Assembly: GCA_964490895.1 (NCBI GenBank)
Contig: CAZBEI010000112.1
Location: 1 to 41,958, forward strand
Reading direction: 5' to 3'
Source: JACRAO01 sp964490895
Lineage (GTDB): Bacteria; Bdellovibrionota; UBA1018
Length of the DNA: 41,958 nt
Below are positions 15,183-23,069 of the stretch, one piece after another; within the stretch, counting starts at the first letter, position 1; each line of letters opens with the position of its first letter. The notes beneath the pieces were generated by a model. It saw only the letters and a list, made by a program, of their open reading frames with translations. It made no database searches and was not told the DNA's origin. Both the position numbers and the translations under genes were made by a program.

Positions 15183-16337
15183 ATGCAGGCCGAGGTTATC
15201 ACAAAGAAATTAGATCAAACAAAGGTGGCCACTGAGTTATCTTTCTCAATGATAAAACAGACTTTGGAGCAATCTGCGGGAGTGAAAATTATTCGGCGCA
15301 GTGAGCTTTCTTCTTTAAGCCATGTTTTTGTGGACGGAAAACGATATCTTTTAGGTGACCATCGCGATTTTTATAGTCACCCCTATTTGGCTAAGTTTAT
15401 TCCCGAGCAAGCTCGTCTTGGGATCGCCTGGGTTTGTCTCAAAGCGGGAGAAGTGCTGGAAACGCATGTGCACCCTATCGAGTCTATGATCTTGATTTGT
15501 GAAGGAGAGGTGGAGTTTCGAGGTGATTTTCGTTGTGCTCTTTCTGCAGGTGATATTGTGGCTGTTCCACGAGGAGCCAGACATGGGTTTTGCGGAATAG
15601 GAAACAATGGATTTCGTGGGATATCTATCCAGTTTGAGCAGCGAGGTATCTATGAGGACCCACAAAACGCGCTGACAAAGTTTGTAGAGAAAACGCACAC
15701 ACTTAAGTTGGGAGTCGATTTGGAGCCACCCTCGCTCCAGAAGCTGGTTGCGCGAAATAACTGGCATAAAGAGGTTTTTTGCGAGAATTTTCTTTTTCGA
15801 CTGATATCATCGGGACATTTTTCTGACGAATCCGTTCGACAGAAATTCTTAGCCTACTTTCAGATTTGGTCAAACCAGTTTCAAAAGGCAATGCATCTCA
15901 AGATGGCTCTTTGCGACGATCCGGTGTTTATTCCGATCTTTAGACGACACTTTATGGAGGAACTAAACCACGATCAGGTGCTCACAGAGGACCGGAAGGG
16001 AGCAGTGGCAGCGTGGGATGCGGTTCTCGACGCCACAGCGAGTTGGTTTCCCAACAAAATGCTCACAGCAAGTGTGCTGGAAAAAATCGTAATCATGCAC
16101 CTCTGTGTTGAGGCAGTTGCTGTTGTATTTTACAAATTTGCTCGTCCAGCGCTCGACCCAGAAAATAAAATGAGACATTTTCGGGATCATAATGGTGTTG
16201 ATGAGGTTCATGAACAACTTGGAGTCGAGCTCCTTTGGGGGCTATCACAGGATCATTACAAGCGTCTGATACACGTGCAAGATGAGGCATGGGCCATGAG
16301 TGAAGCATTATTTTGCAGACCGGGTGAGTTGGTGTGA
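15183..16337 (+). CDS. Cupin + haem-oxygenase-like diiron oxidase (HDO) fusion
   Basis: This 384-aa protein has two domains. Residues 80-150 form a cupin with metal-binding HVH (95-97) in motif 1 and GDIVAVPRGARH (His134) in motif 2. Residues 190-384 are helical, TENA/PqqC/HDO-like. The HDO ligand pattern is complete: ExxH at Glu260-His263, Glu310, and HxxxDxxH at His336-Asp340-His343. Known HDOs (UndA, CADD, SznF families) use O2 for N-oxygenation, decarboxylation or C-C cleavage of amino-acid-like or fatty substrates. The ATG at 15183 has AGGAGG 7 nt upstream. The substrate is unknown. It heads the cluster, 3 bp before the binding-protein gene. Confidence 0.75.
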   Translation: MQAEVITKKLDQTKVATELSFSMIKQTLEQSAGVKIIRRSELSSLSHVFVDGKRYLLGDHRDFYSHPYLAKFIPEQARLGIAWVCLKAGEVLETHVHPIESMILICEGEVEFRGDFRCALSAGDIVAVPRGARHGFCGIGNNGFRGISIQFEQRGIYEDPQNALTKFVEKTHTLKLGVDLEPPSLQKLVARNNWHKEVFCENFLFRLISSGHFSDESVRQKFLAYFQIWSNQFQKAMHLKMALCDDPVFIPIFRRHFMEELNHDQVLTEDRKGAVAAWDAVLDATASWFPNKMLTASVLEKIVIMHLCVEAVAVVFYKFARPALDPENKMRHFRDHNGVDEVHEQLGVELLWGLSQDHYKRLIHVQDEAWAMSEALFCRPGELV

Positions 16338-16340
16338 CAG

Positions 16341-17480
16341 ATGAGAAATAGCATGATTTTTTTCACGATTATAGCCATTGCCCTCAGTCATTTTGCCCAT
16401 GCAAAAACCGTAAATTCACCCATGCCAAAAATCGGTTACGGCTCCTCGACTTCGGTGATTTCAGCGAAGACTCAAGAAAGTTTTTTCATGGGATTTGAGT
16501 TGGGATTTGAGAAAGTGTTGGGAGCAAAGCGCGCACGCTCACTGCTTGTAGTCAAGCAGGTGGCCGATGGCACTCCACTCGGCGCCGTGCGCAGTGCGGA
16601 GACACTTTTGGATCAAGGAGCGATTGCTCTCGTTGGTTTTACTGGCAGTCATGACTCGCTTTTGGTCGCTGAGGTAGCACAAAAGCGCGGGATGTTTGCG
16701 CTTTTTACGGGGTCTGGACATTCTGATTTGGCAAAGAAAGGAAATACGGTTTTTACAACGGGTGCATCCATGCAAAGCGGAATCGAGGTGGTGCTCTCAT
16801 TTGTTGAGCGTACCTACCCCAATAAACGAGGGCTCGCGATCGTCAATCCCTATGCTGTTTTTTCGATGAACCATGAGGACATTCTTCGTGATTTAAATGA
16901 GCGGCATGTTTTTCCAAAAGCCCATATTGAGACTGCCCGATTGACTAAGGAGCTCGTCTTGAAAGACGACACTCTCCAAGCGCTCAAGCGTGGAGAGTAC
17001 GATTACCTCTTTTTAACACCGTATCCAGATGAGCTTTTGACATTTTTTAATCAGCTTTCCGAAAATAAGATCGACCTGCCAATGCTCGCCGGATCATCAT
17101 GGGGTACGGCTGAGTCTGAGACCATGAGACGATTTCTAGTCAAAAACAATTCCCCATTCTATATGGCAGCTGAGTGGGTAAAGGGTCAAAAAGAGTCTCG
17201 AGTTTTTGAGGCGTTAGTCAAACGCAAATATGGCAAGGAAGCAATCTCCGAAATTTCCTTTGGCTACGATGTGGGTGTCATCACAGCTCTCACTACAGAG
17301 CGGGTCAAAGGGGCACTTACTCAGGCCTCTTTGCTCGCAGCATTTCAAAATGATCCCTGCTTCACTGGTCTCACTGTTGGTCGCATTTGCTTTGATTCGA
17401 AGGGTGGGCATGCGAAACGCAAAATCAACATGCTCAAGTTCACAAAACATGGATTTGTCCCTACTCATAGTGGAGAGTGA
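16341..17480 (+). CDS. Periplasmic amino-acid-type binding protein (Leu/Ile/Val-binding fold)
   Basis: The 379-aa protein has a Sec signal peptide (MRNSMIFFTIIAIALSHFAHA) and a type 1 periplasmic-binding fold (Peripla_BP_6 class). Visible segments are IGYGSSTSVIS, AETLLDQGAIALVGFTGSHD, GYDVGVITALTTERV and a C-terminal CFTGLTVGRICFDSKG, as in LivK/AmiC-like receptors. No ABC permease or ATPase genes accompany it. Instead, the next gene, overlapping by the GTGA at 17477, is a membrane histidine kinase. This suggests the protein is a ligand receptor for the kinase, by analogy with LuxP-LuxQ. The ligand is unknown but may be an amino-acid derivative made by the cluster. Confidence 0.85.
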   Translation: MRNSMIFFTIIAIALSHFAHAKTVNSPMPKIGYGSSTSVISAKTQESFFMGFELGFEKVLGAKRARSLLVVKQVADGTPLGAVRSAETLLDQGAIALVGFTGSHDSLLVAEVAQKRGMFALFTGSGHSDLAKKGNTVFTTGASMQSGIEVVLSFVERTYPNKRGLAIVNPYAVFSMNHEDILRDLNERHVFPKAHIETARLTKELVLKDDTLQALKRGEYDYLFLTPYPDELLTFFNQLSENKIDLPMLAGSSWGTAESETMRRFLVKNNSPFYMAAEWVKGQKESRVFEALVKRKYGKEAISEISFGYDVGVITALTTERVKGALTQASLLAAFQNDPCFTGLTVGRICFDSKGGHAKRKINMLKFTKHGFVPTHSGE

Positions 17481-17485
17481 TCGCG

Positions 17486-19576
17486 ATGGCAAAAACACCC
17501 CTTCTTAGAAATCTCATTCTCATCCAGATGCTCGCGATTGTCGCTGCGGTGGGATCTCTTGGCCTGGCCTTTTGGGTCACCACGCAGTCCATCTATTTCA
17601 AAGAACTGGCAAATATTCGGCAGAAGGCCGAAGATGCTATTTCCGAGCGTCAGGAAAAATGGCGAACGTGGCAGGAACTGGGGCTTACCGATGCGTTGAG
17701 AGAAGAAATCACCTTATTTGGACGTCTCTTTCCTATTGAGAAACTGGCTGTACTCAAACAAGGAGAATTGCCAAACCCTCTTTCTAGCGAGGAAATTGTG
17801 CTTCCTCACGAGATAGCGACTGGGCCTTATGTCGTTTATATCCGCCTTGATGCCCATCAGATTCGATCAGGACAAATTCCATTTCTGTCAGGGTTTATTG
17901 GGCTGGGTGTTGCTGGGTTTTCGTTTTTAGTGATTATTTTATTTTCAGCTTGGTATTTGCACAAGAACATCCATTCTCCCATCCGTGAGTTAAATGAGTC
18001 GTTTGTTCGTTTCCAAAGTGGACAGGAATTTCAGGTTAAGCACATCAAAGCGAAAGGCGAAATCAGGCATTTTGTCGACGCTGCCGAGCGGATGTACGGT
18101 GATGTGAAAGAGCACGAGAAGAAAACGGCTTTGGTTGCCATTGCTAGACAACTGGCCCATGATATAAAATCTCCTGTTGCTGCCCTTAAGGTAGGTCTTG
18201 CAGATCTCCCGCAGCTTCCAGAAGACCAGCGCCTGCTGCTCCGAACCGCCGCATCGCGAATTACAGACATTGCAAATAATCTGCTTGAGCGTGGCAAAGA
18301 TCGGGTTTCTACCGCAACTGCCACAAAGACAGACGGCCTTGTTTCGGACGAACCCTTAAGTATAGAGCTTCTTCCCTCACTGGTTGACATGCTCGTTTCT
18401 GAAAAGCGATGGGAGTACCGCTCCCGTCTGGGGCTCACTATCGAATGGGTATCAGAGCTAGGTGCTCCACAAGACCTCTTTGTAGAGGTCGCGCCTGCGG
18501 AGTTTAAGCGTGTCATCTCGAATCTGATCAATAATGCTGTAGAGGCCGTGGAAACAAAGGGGGGTAACGGCCATGTTGTGATCCAGTTGCAGCGTGAAGA
18601 TGAGTTTGTTTTACTTCGCATAATGGATAGTGGAAATGGGATTGAGGCCAAAGTCATTCCTAAGCTGATGGCTTGTGGAGCGAGCTTTGGGAAGGTGGCC
18701 GGAAATGGCCTCGGCTTATATCATGCAAAGCAGTGTGTGGGCCATTGGGGTGGAGAAATTACAATTGATTCGCAGTTAGGAACTGGGACTACAATCTCAG
18801 TGCGTCTACCTGCGAGCAAAACTCCAAATTGGTTTGCAACGGGTCTCGAAGTGCCAACTCCATGCACGATTGTGGTACTCGATGATGACAGTTCCATTCA
18901 TCAGATATGGAAGGAACGCTTTGCTAAGCTTACCGTTAGCCATCCAGAATGTCGGGGCATTAAACTTTTGCATTTCACAACCTCGCAGGAAATAAAATCT
19001 AATCCTATTCTTTCTAGTGGCTGTCTCTATCTTTTCGATTATGAGTTGATTGGATCTGAAGAGACTGGGCTTGATCTCATTGAGAAGCTAGGAATCGCAT
19101 CGCAAAGTATTTTGGTGACAAGTCGATTTGACGAGGAAGCACTTCGTGAGCGATGCATGCAACTTGGATTAAAAATTTTGCCCAAGATGGCTGCTGGTTT
19201 TGTCCCAATTCATTTAAGGAAAAGTGTAGCGCTGTCTGTGCCTGTGTTGTGGGATGCAATACTTATAGATGACGATCCCATTATTCATCTTGCGTGGAAT
19301 GCATCTGAAAAGAAGTATGGAAAACAAACGCGGAAATTTTCTGATCCAGAGTCGTTTCTACATGCAGCACAAGAGATAGATTTGTGCACCCCCATCTGTA
19401 TCGACCAAAACCTAGGTCGTGGTATCAAAGGGACAGAGATTGCAAAACAAGCATATCAGATAGGATTTAGAACTATCTATCTGACTACAGGATTTGAACC
19501 GAGCACCGTTGATGCAAGCCCGGTGATTACTGCCATATTGGGGAAGGAGCCACTGTGGCTACAGTTACATGCATGA
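17486..19576 (+). CDS. Membrane histidine kinase with two C-terminal receiver-like domains
   Basis: The 696-aa protein has TM helices at about 10-33 and 135-157 around a periplasmic loop, then HAMP-like linker, HisKA with His225 (LAHDIKSP), and HATPase (N box ISNLINNAVEAVE, G1 DSGNGI 381-386, G2 GNGLGLY 407-412). Two receivers follow: REC1 with Asp466-468, Asp518, Thr545 and Lys567, and REC2 with Asp595-597, Asp640 and Thr667. No output domain is present. Signal transfer is presumably to other proteins, or the REC domains act as phosphate sinks. The ATG at 17486 has GGAG at spacing 10; a GTG at 17477 overlaps the previous stop. It overlaps the next gene by 22 nt. Confidence 0.87.
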   Translation: MAKTPLLRNLILIQMLAIVAAVGSLGLAFWVTTQSIYFKELANIRQKAEDAISERQEKWRTWQELGLTDALREEITLFGRLFPIEKLAVLKQGELPNPLSSEEIVLPHEIATGPYVVYIRLDAHQIRSGQIPFLSGFIGLGVAGFSFLVIILFSAWYLHKNIHSPIRELNESFVRFQSGQEFQVKHIKAKGEIRHFVDAAERMYGDVKEHEKKTALVAIARQLAHDIKSPVAALKVGLADLPQLPEDQRLLLRTAASRITDIANNLLERGKDRVSTATATKTDGLVSDEPLSIELLPSLVDMLVSEKRWEYRSRLGLTIEWVSELGAPQDLFVEVAPAEFKRVISNLINNAVEAVETKGGNGHVVIQLQREDEFVLLRIMDSGNGIEAKVIPKLMACGASFGKVAGNGLGLYHAKQCVGHWGGEITIDSQLGTGTTISVRLPASKTPNWFATGLEVPTPCTIVVLDDDSSIHQIWKERFAKLTVSHPECRGIKLLHFTTSQEIKSNPILSSGCLYLFDYELIGSEETGLDLIEKLGIASQSILVTSRFDEEALRERCMQLGLKILPKMAAGFVPIHLRKSVALSVPVLWDAILIDDDPIIHLAWNASEKKYGKQTRKFSDPESFLHAAQEIDLCTPICIDQNLGRGIKGTEIAKQAYQIGFRTIYLTTGFEPSTVDASPVITAILGKEPLWLQLHA

Positions 19577-21669
19577 ATACGCAAGAAAACCTCGTCGAAC
19601 TTGCTTCTAGCCGAGAAGTATTTTGCAAGCTCTTCATGCTTTCTCATGGACTTACTGAACCCGTGCTTCGGTTGGATCGTCTCATGCATTGGCAGGCTGT
19701 GAAATCTACATTTAACGTAGAAACACCCAATCTTGACGCAGCAAAGACCCTCGTCTGTGGCGGATACTTCTATGGTTTTTCCACTCCTGCATTGCAGAAT
19801 GAGGAAATTGAGAATGTTCTCAGTATGGGGCGGCATTACAAAGTAGAGCAATACCTAGTGCCCACTGTAAGAGACGACGTAGAGAACTCCGTTCTGATTT
19901 CGGCCGGGTTTACTCGTATCCCCTGGTTTGTGGAGTCTACCTTTGATATCGAATCGACAGTTGATTGCGATCTCATGCGTCGTTTAGGAAACAAGGACTT
20001 TCGAGAACTTAAACGCCTCACCACACGGGTGCAGAAAAGTTATCGTTGGGATTGGTACAAGGCATCTGATCTTGCGTGCGACGTGAGATTGATCGAAACC
20101 GTAGCAAATCTCCACGAGCAAAACACCCTGAAGTATGGACACACCGTCAATCTCTATCCTGCCTTGGTCATTGAGAATCTAGCGAATTCTCCCCTGGGCG
20201 AACACCTGCTGATTGGACTTCGCTTTGAGATTGAGACCGGAAAAGCAGTTCAAGCCGTGATCTGTCTGGAAGATACAAAGCGTGCCGATCTTTTTGTTCT
20301 TGTTCATGGGAGGGATTACAGTCACGATTCGAAGGGCCAGAATTTTTACAATACGCTTTTTTATGAGCTGTACCAACTTGCCGAGAGACGTATGCTCAGA
20401 ACAATCTATCTCGGTCGTGGAAACCATAAACTAAAAAAGAAGCTCGGTGCCAATCGCTTCCGTGTTCTCAGCAATTGGGTTCTTGTAAATGACTCAGAAT
20501 CTCGCAGACAACTGGATTCCATCTGCAAAGCCGCCTCTCAAAAACTGGATTTAAATATACCAAAATTACCTGATGATTTTCTCCATCCGCTTGCCCGCCG
20601 AGTGGTTTCTAAAGTATCTCGACCTTTATTTCTCGATCAGAGGCAGCAATTAGAGAAAGCGGGATACCTCGACCTTGCGTCCAATATTGGCGCTCGTGCC
20701 TCGAAGTTTTCACGCTATCCAGACTTGGATCATGTCTCGCTGAAAGAGAAGTATATTGGATTTCTCAATCTTGAATGCAAAGAGAAATCTGTGGGCCATA
20801 CTCTCTGTCCGCTTGAGCTCAGCAGTGATCATGTTTATTTCACACGTGGGATTACTGAGGGCATTGATCTACTCATTCGCGCCTTTTGCGAGCCAGGTGT
20901 GGATCGTGTCTTTATACCGATTCCAACATTTTCGATGTACGAGTATTGGGCTCGGGCCTTTGGAGTGGATGTCACAAAAATCCGCCTCGAGAGTTATCTT
21001 GAAAGCTATGATGACTCAGCGTCTTTAGTCCGTCCAGAGATGAATGGAAAATACAAGCTGACCTTTCTCTGCAACCCAAATAATCCATTGGGTACAGCTC
21101 TTCCGATCAAAGCCATAGCTCAATATGCGTCTCAGGCCAAGGGTTTCATTGTAGTGGATGAGGCATACGGCGAATTTTCCCAGCATCAGAGCTGTGCTTC
21201 GCTCATTGCAAGCTATCCGAATATTATCGTATTGCGAACTTTTTCGAAAGCGTGGAGCATGGCTGGTCTTAGGTGTGGTGTCGTCATTGCCAATCCCAAA
21301 GTCATTGCGGCTCTTCGTCTTATTCAAGGGCCATTTGGGTTTCCATCAGTTGTTCAGGAGGAAATTGATCGTCGACTTTCTTCTCCCAGCGTGCTTTTTG
21401 AAGAAGTCACCACCCTGCGCAACGAACGCAAACGTATGGCAAGTTTGCTGGCTTGTACACCTGGAGTGACCCAAGTTTATCCAAGCGAAGCAAATTTTCT
21501 CTGTGTCGAATTTAGCGATGTAAAATCCATCATGGATCGATTGCACCGCATGAAAATCATTGCCGAGCAGGCCGCTCATCCGTTACTCAATTGCCTTCGA
21601 ATCGCTGTTTCTACTCGAGAAGAGAATCAGCGACTTCTTGAAGCACTAGCATCCCAACTGCGTCGATAG
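19555..21669 (+). CDS. GNAT/FemAB-like acyltransferase fused to HisC-type PLP aminotransferase
   Basis: The 704-aa fusion has an N-terminal half (about 1-330) like BioF2/FemAB-type N-acyltransferases, with ADLFVLVHGRDY and RGNHKLKKKLGANRF. The C-terminal half (about 345-704) is a fold-type I aminotransferase near histidinol-phosphate aminotransferase: CNPNNPLGT (506-514), DEAYGEF with Asp535/Tyr538, FSKAWSMAGLRCG with PLP Lys565, and a C-terminal Arg in CLRIAVST. It probably transaminates, or decarboxylates/condenses, an amino-acid-like substrate and acylates it. The GTG start at 19555 has GGAAGGAG 6 nt upstream. The reaction order and substrate are unknown. Confidence 0.8.
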   Translation: MATVTCMNTQENLVELASSREVFCKLFMLSHGLTEPVLRLDRLMHWQAVKSTFNVETPNLDAAKTLVCGGYFYGFSTPALQNEEIENVLSMGRHYKVEQYLVPTVRDDVENSVLISAGFTRIPWFVESTFDIESTVDCDLMRRLGNKDFRELKRLTTRVQKSYRWDWYKASDLACDVRLIETVANLHEQNTLKYGHTVNLYPALVIENLANSPLGEHLLIGLRFEIETGKAVQAVICLEDTKRADLFVLVHGRDYSHDSKGQNFYNTLFYELYQLAERRMLRTIYLGRGNHKLKKKLGANRFRVLSNWVLVNDSESRRQLDSICKAASQKLDLNIPKLPDDFLHPLARRVVSKVSRPLFLDQRQQLEKAGYLDLASNIGARASKFSRYPDLDHVSLKEKYIGFLNLECKEKSVGHTLCPLELSSDHVYFTRGITEGIDLLIRAFCEPGVDRVFIPIPTFSMYEYWARAFGVDVTKIRLESYLESYDDSASLVRPEMNGKYKLTFLCNPNNPLGTALPIKAIAQYASQAKGFIVVDEAYGEFSQHQSCASLIASYPNIIVLRTFSKAWSMAGLRCGVVIANPKVIAALRLIQGPFGFPSVVQEEIDRRLSSPSVLFEEVTTLRNERKRMASLLACTPGVTQVYPSEANFLCVEFSDVKSIMDRLHRMKIIAEQAAHPLLNCLRIAVSTREENQRLLEALASQLRR

Positions 21670-21894
21670 TGCTTGCTCTATACAAACCAAACCTGTTTTT
21701 GGGTCTTCGTCAACAAGGTGAAAATTATTTCCCCCTAAAAATAAGAGCTCGGCACCCAGAGCAACATCTTGGAGGAGCATAGTCACTGGGCCATTTCCAT
21801 TTTGATCTTGTATATTTTGATCTAAAATAAAAAGTCCAATTCTGCCCAATACGCCTGACAATGCCGTGTGGACCTCCCCCGATTTAGTGGACAC
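21646..21894 (-). CDS. Uncertain short ORF, possible gene remnant
   Basis: An 82-codon minus-strand ORF from a GTG at 21894 gives a protein-like sequence (GRIGLFILDQNIQDQNGNG, then LGAELLFLGGNNFHLVDEDP). It overlaps the aminotransferase end by 24 nt. No ribosome site is evident and no family is recognised. It could be a truncated pre-existing gene at the segment boundary, or chance. Confidence 0.25.
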   Translation of the reverse strand: MSTKSGEVHTALSGVLGRIGLFILDQNIQDQNGNGPVTMLLQDVALGAELLFLGGNNFHLVDEDPKTGLVCIEQALSTQLGC

Positions 21895-21947
21895 AAGAAA
21901 CGGGAAAAGAAAGATTCAAGAGAAGACTGATAATGATGTTTTTTTGT

Positions 21948-21971
21948 GACTGTTCAGCCCAATTCTGCAGG
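21948..21971. repeat. Right direct repeat of the accessory segment
   Basis: It matches 14929-14952 with one difference: GACTGTTCAGCC here against GACTGTTCAGTC, followed by the same CAATTCTGCAGG. The single change breaks the perfect palindrome. Seven T also precede it. Confidence 0.85.
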
Positions 21972-22062
21972 TTCAGTTTAAAAACCTAGCTGTTTTGCTG
22001 CTACGAATCATAAGTACCAAAGAGGCGCCTTGACTGCTTCATTCTAAGCGATGGACCCCGGT

Positions 22063-22146
22063 GGCCACTTTTGGGTGGCTGTTTAAAAGTTTTTGACCCA
22101 CCCATTTTAAGTGGGTCATTTGGCAATAGCGATATCAAAAGTGGCC
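22063..22146. repeat. Nested inverted repeats of a probable IS end
   Basis: GGCCACTTTTG (22063-22073) and CAAAAGTGGCC (22136-22146) are a perfect 11-bp inverted pair. They enclose a second perfect pair, TGACCCAC (22094-22101) and GTGGGTCA (22111-22118). Such clustered GGCCACTTTT-type repeats just before a transposase start resemble an IS21-family end, but the identity is from memory. Confidence 0.5.
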
Positions 22147-22181
22147 GGGCAGAATCAGACCCAAAAAGGGGGACTGATTGT

Positions 22182-22307
22182 ATGGCCAAAATGAGAAAGG
22201 ATGTTGCTGTGATTGAACAGATTTTAGAAATGAGAAATCGAGGACGGTGGTGCGTGTCTGAGGCTGAAACTTCCTTTGTTCAACTTCTTCCTTCGGTGGA
22301 TGCATGA
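22182..22307 (+). pseudogene. Truncated IS21 IstA-like transposase N-terminus
   Basis: ATG at 22182 has AAAGGGGG about 9 nt upstream. It encodes MAKMRKDVAVIEQILEMRNR, resembling the helical start of IstA-type transposases. After about residue 22 the sequence no longer looks like the expected helix-turn-helix and soon ends. With the inverted repeats upstream, this suggests a left IS end with the rest deleted. Confidence 0.4.
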
Positions 22308-22547
22308 GATTTCTAACAGTGAATGGCAGATTTTGTCTGGCGTTAAATTTATTTTTCTCTCACGAATAAAGAACACGTCCTTACTTCCGGCGCCGGCAGT
22401 GCATTTTGTCACCAATCCCCCTCCTACACTCCCACAATCCACTGAGGGATTACATGATTTTTTTATTTAACATATTAATTTTTATCATTAAATTTAACTA
22501 TTGCGAAATTTTATTAAATTCGTAATAATAGCCTTAAGGAGTTTTTT

Positions 22548-23069
22548 ATGAAAAACCTGGTCAAAGAATCGATGCTCAAAGCACTCGAGAGGCTCAATCA
22601 GCTCCTCGATCAACCCGTCACTTTGATTGTGGGAGGGGGGAGTGCAATGATCTTGGCTCATGACTTTAAGCTTGGAACCTCCGATATCGATGCGCTCCCA
22701 AAAGGAATCGAGCTCGGGATGATCGATCCACTCATCAAGCAAATTGCAAAAGAACAAAATCTCGCCCCAGATTGGCTCAATCCCTATTATTCTACCTTTG
22801 CATACACATTGCCTTCTGATTATGGAGATCGATTGATTTGTGTTTTTCAGGGTACAAACCTAAAAGCTTTGGCTTTAGGCAAGGAAGAAATGCTGATCAT
22901 GAAATGTTTTGCGCATCGACAAAAAGATGTGACGCATGCAAAAGCTCTCATCAAAGGAGGAGCAAATATTGCACAGGTAGAAACCCACCTTGAACACCTC
23001 AGGAAAAAAAGAATTCCTGGAGCAGAAAATGCGTTAGATTTTTTAGATGATATCAGAGACCAGCTATGA
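22548..23069 (+). CDS. Nucleotidyltransferase-fold protein (DUF6036/AbiEii-like)
   Basis: This 173-aa protein has the minimal nucleotidyltransferase signature VGGGSAMILAHDFKLGTSDIDAL, where GGSA is the turn and DID carries metal-binding Asp residues. Related folds occur in DUF6036 proteins and in AbiEii/MenT-type toxins that modify tRNA. The ribosome site TAAGGAG is strong. Its stop overlaps the next start (ATGA), so the two form a coupled pair, like toxin-antitoxin or defence pairs. It is next to an IS remnant and the accessory segment. Enzymatic activity is not established. Confidence 0.65.
   Translation: MKNLVKESMLKALERLNQLLDQPVTLIVGGGSAMILAHDFKLGTSDIDALPKGIELGMIDPLIKQIAKEQNLAPDWLNPYYSTFAYTLPSDYGDRLICVFQGTNLKALALGKEEMLIMKCFAHRQKDVTHAKALIKGGANIAQVETHLEHLRKKRIPGAENALDFLDDIRDQL

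Larger units (their letters stand above)
14929..21971. mobile_element. Putative ~7-kb accessory segment flanked by direct repeats
   Basis: Near-identical 24-bp direct repeats (14929-14952 and 21948-21971, one mismatch) enclose a single co-directional cluster: a possible small peptide, cupin-diiron oxidase fusion, periplasmic binding protein, sensor kinase and GNAT-aminotransferase fusion. Its coding sequence has visibly fewer A/T homopolymers than the genes on either side. An insertion-sequence remnant lies just outside the right repeat. No integrase or transposase is inside, so it may be an integrated cassette, a passenger of a lost element, or a recombination product. Mobility is inferred. 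Confidence 0.5.
21972..22547. other. Non-coding and remnant DNA right of the accessory segment
   Basis: This stretch has no intact gene. It holds nested inverted repeats (22063-22146), a truncated transposase-like start (22182-22307), a GC-rich patch CCGGCGCCGGC near 22390, and then very AT-rich DNA leading to the 22548 start with AAGGAG in its ribosome site. The pattern fits a decayed insertion at a hotspot. Confidence 0.5.
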
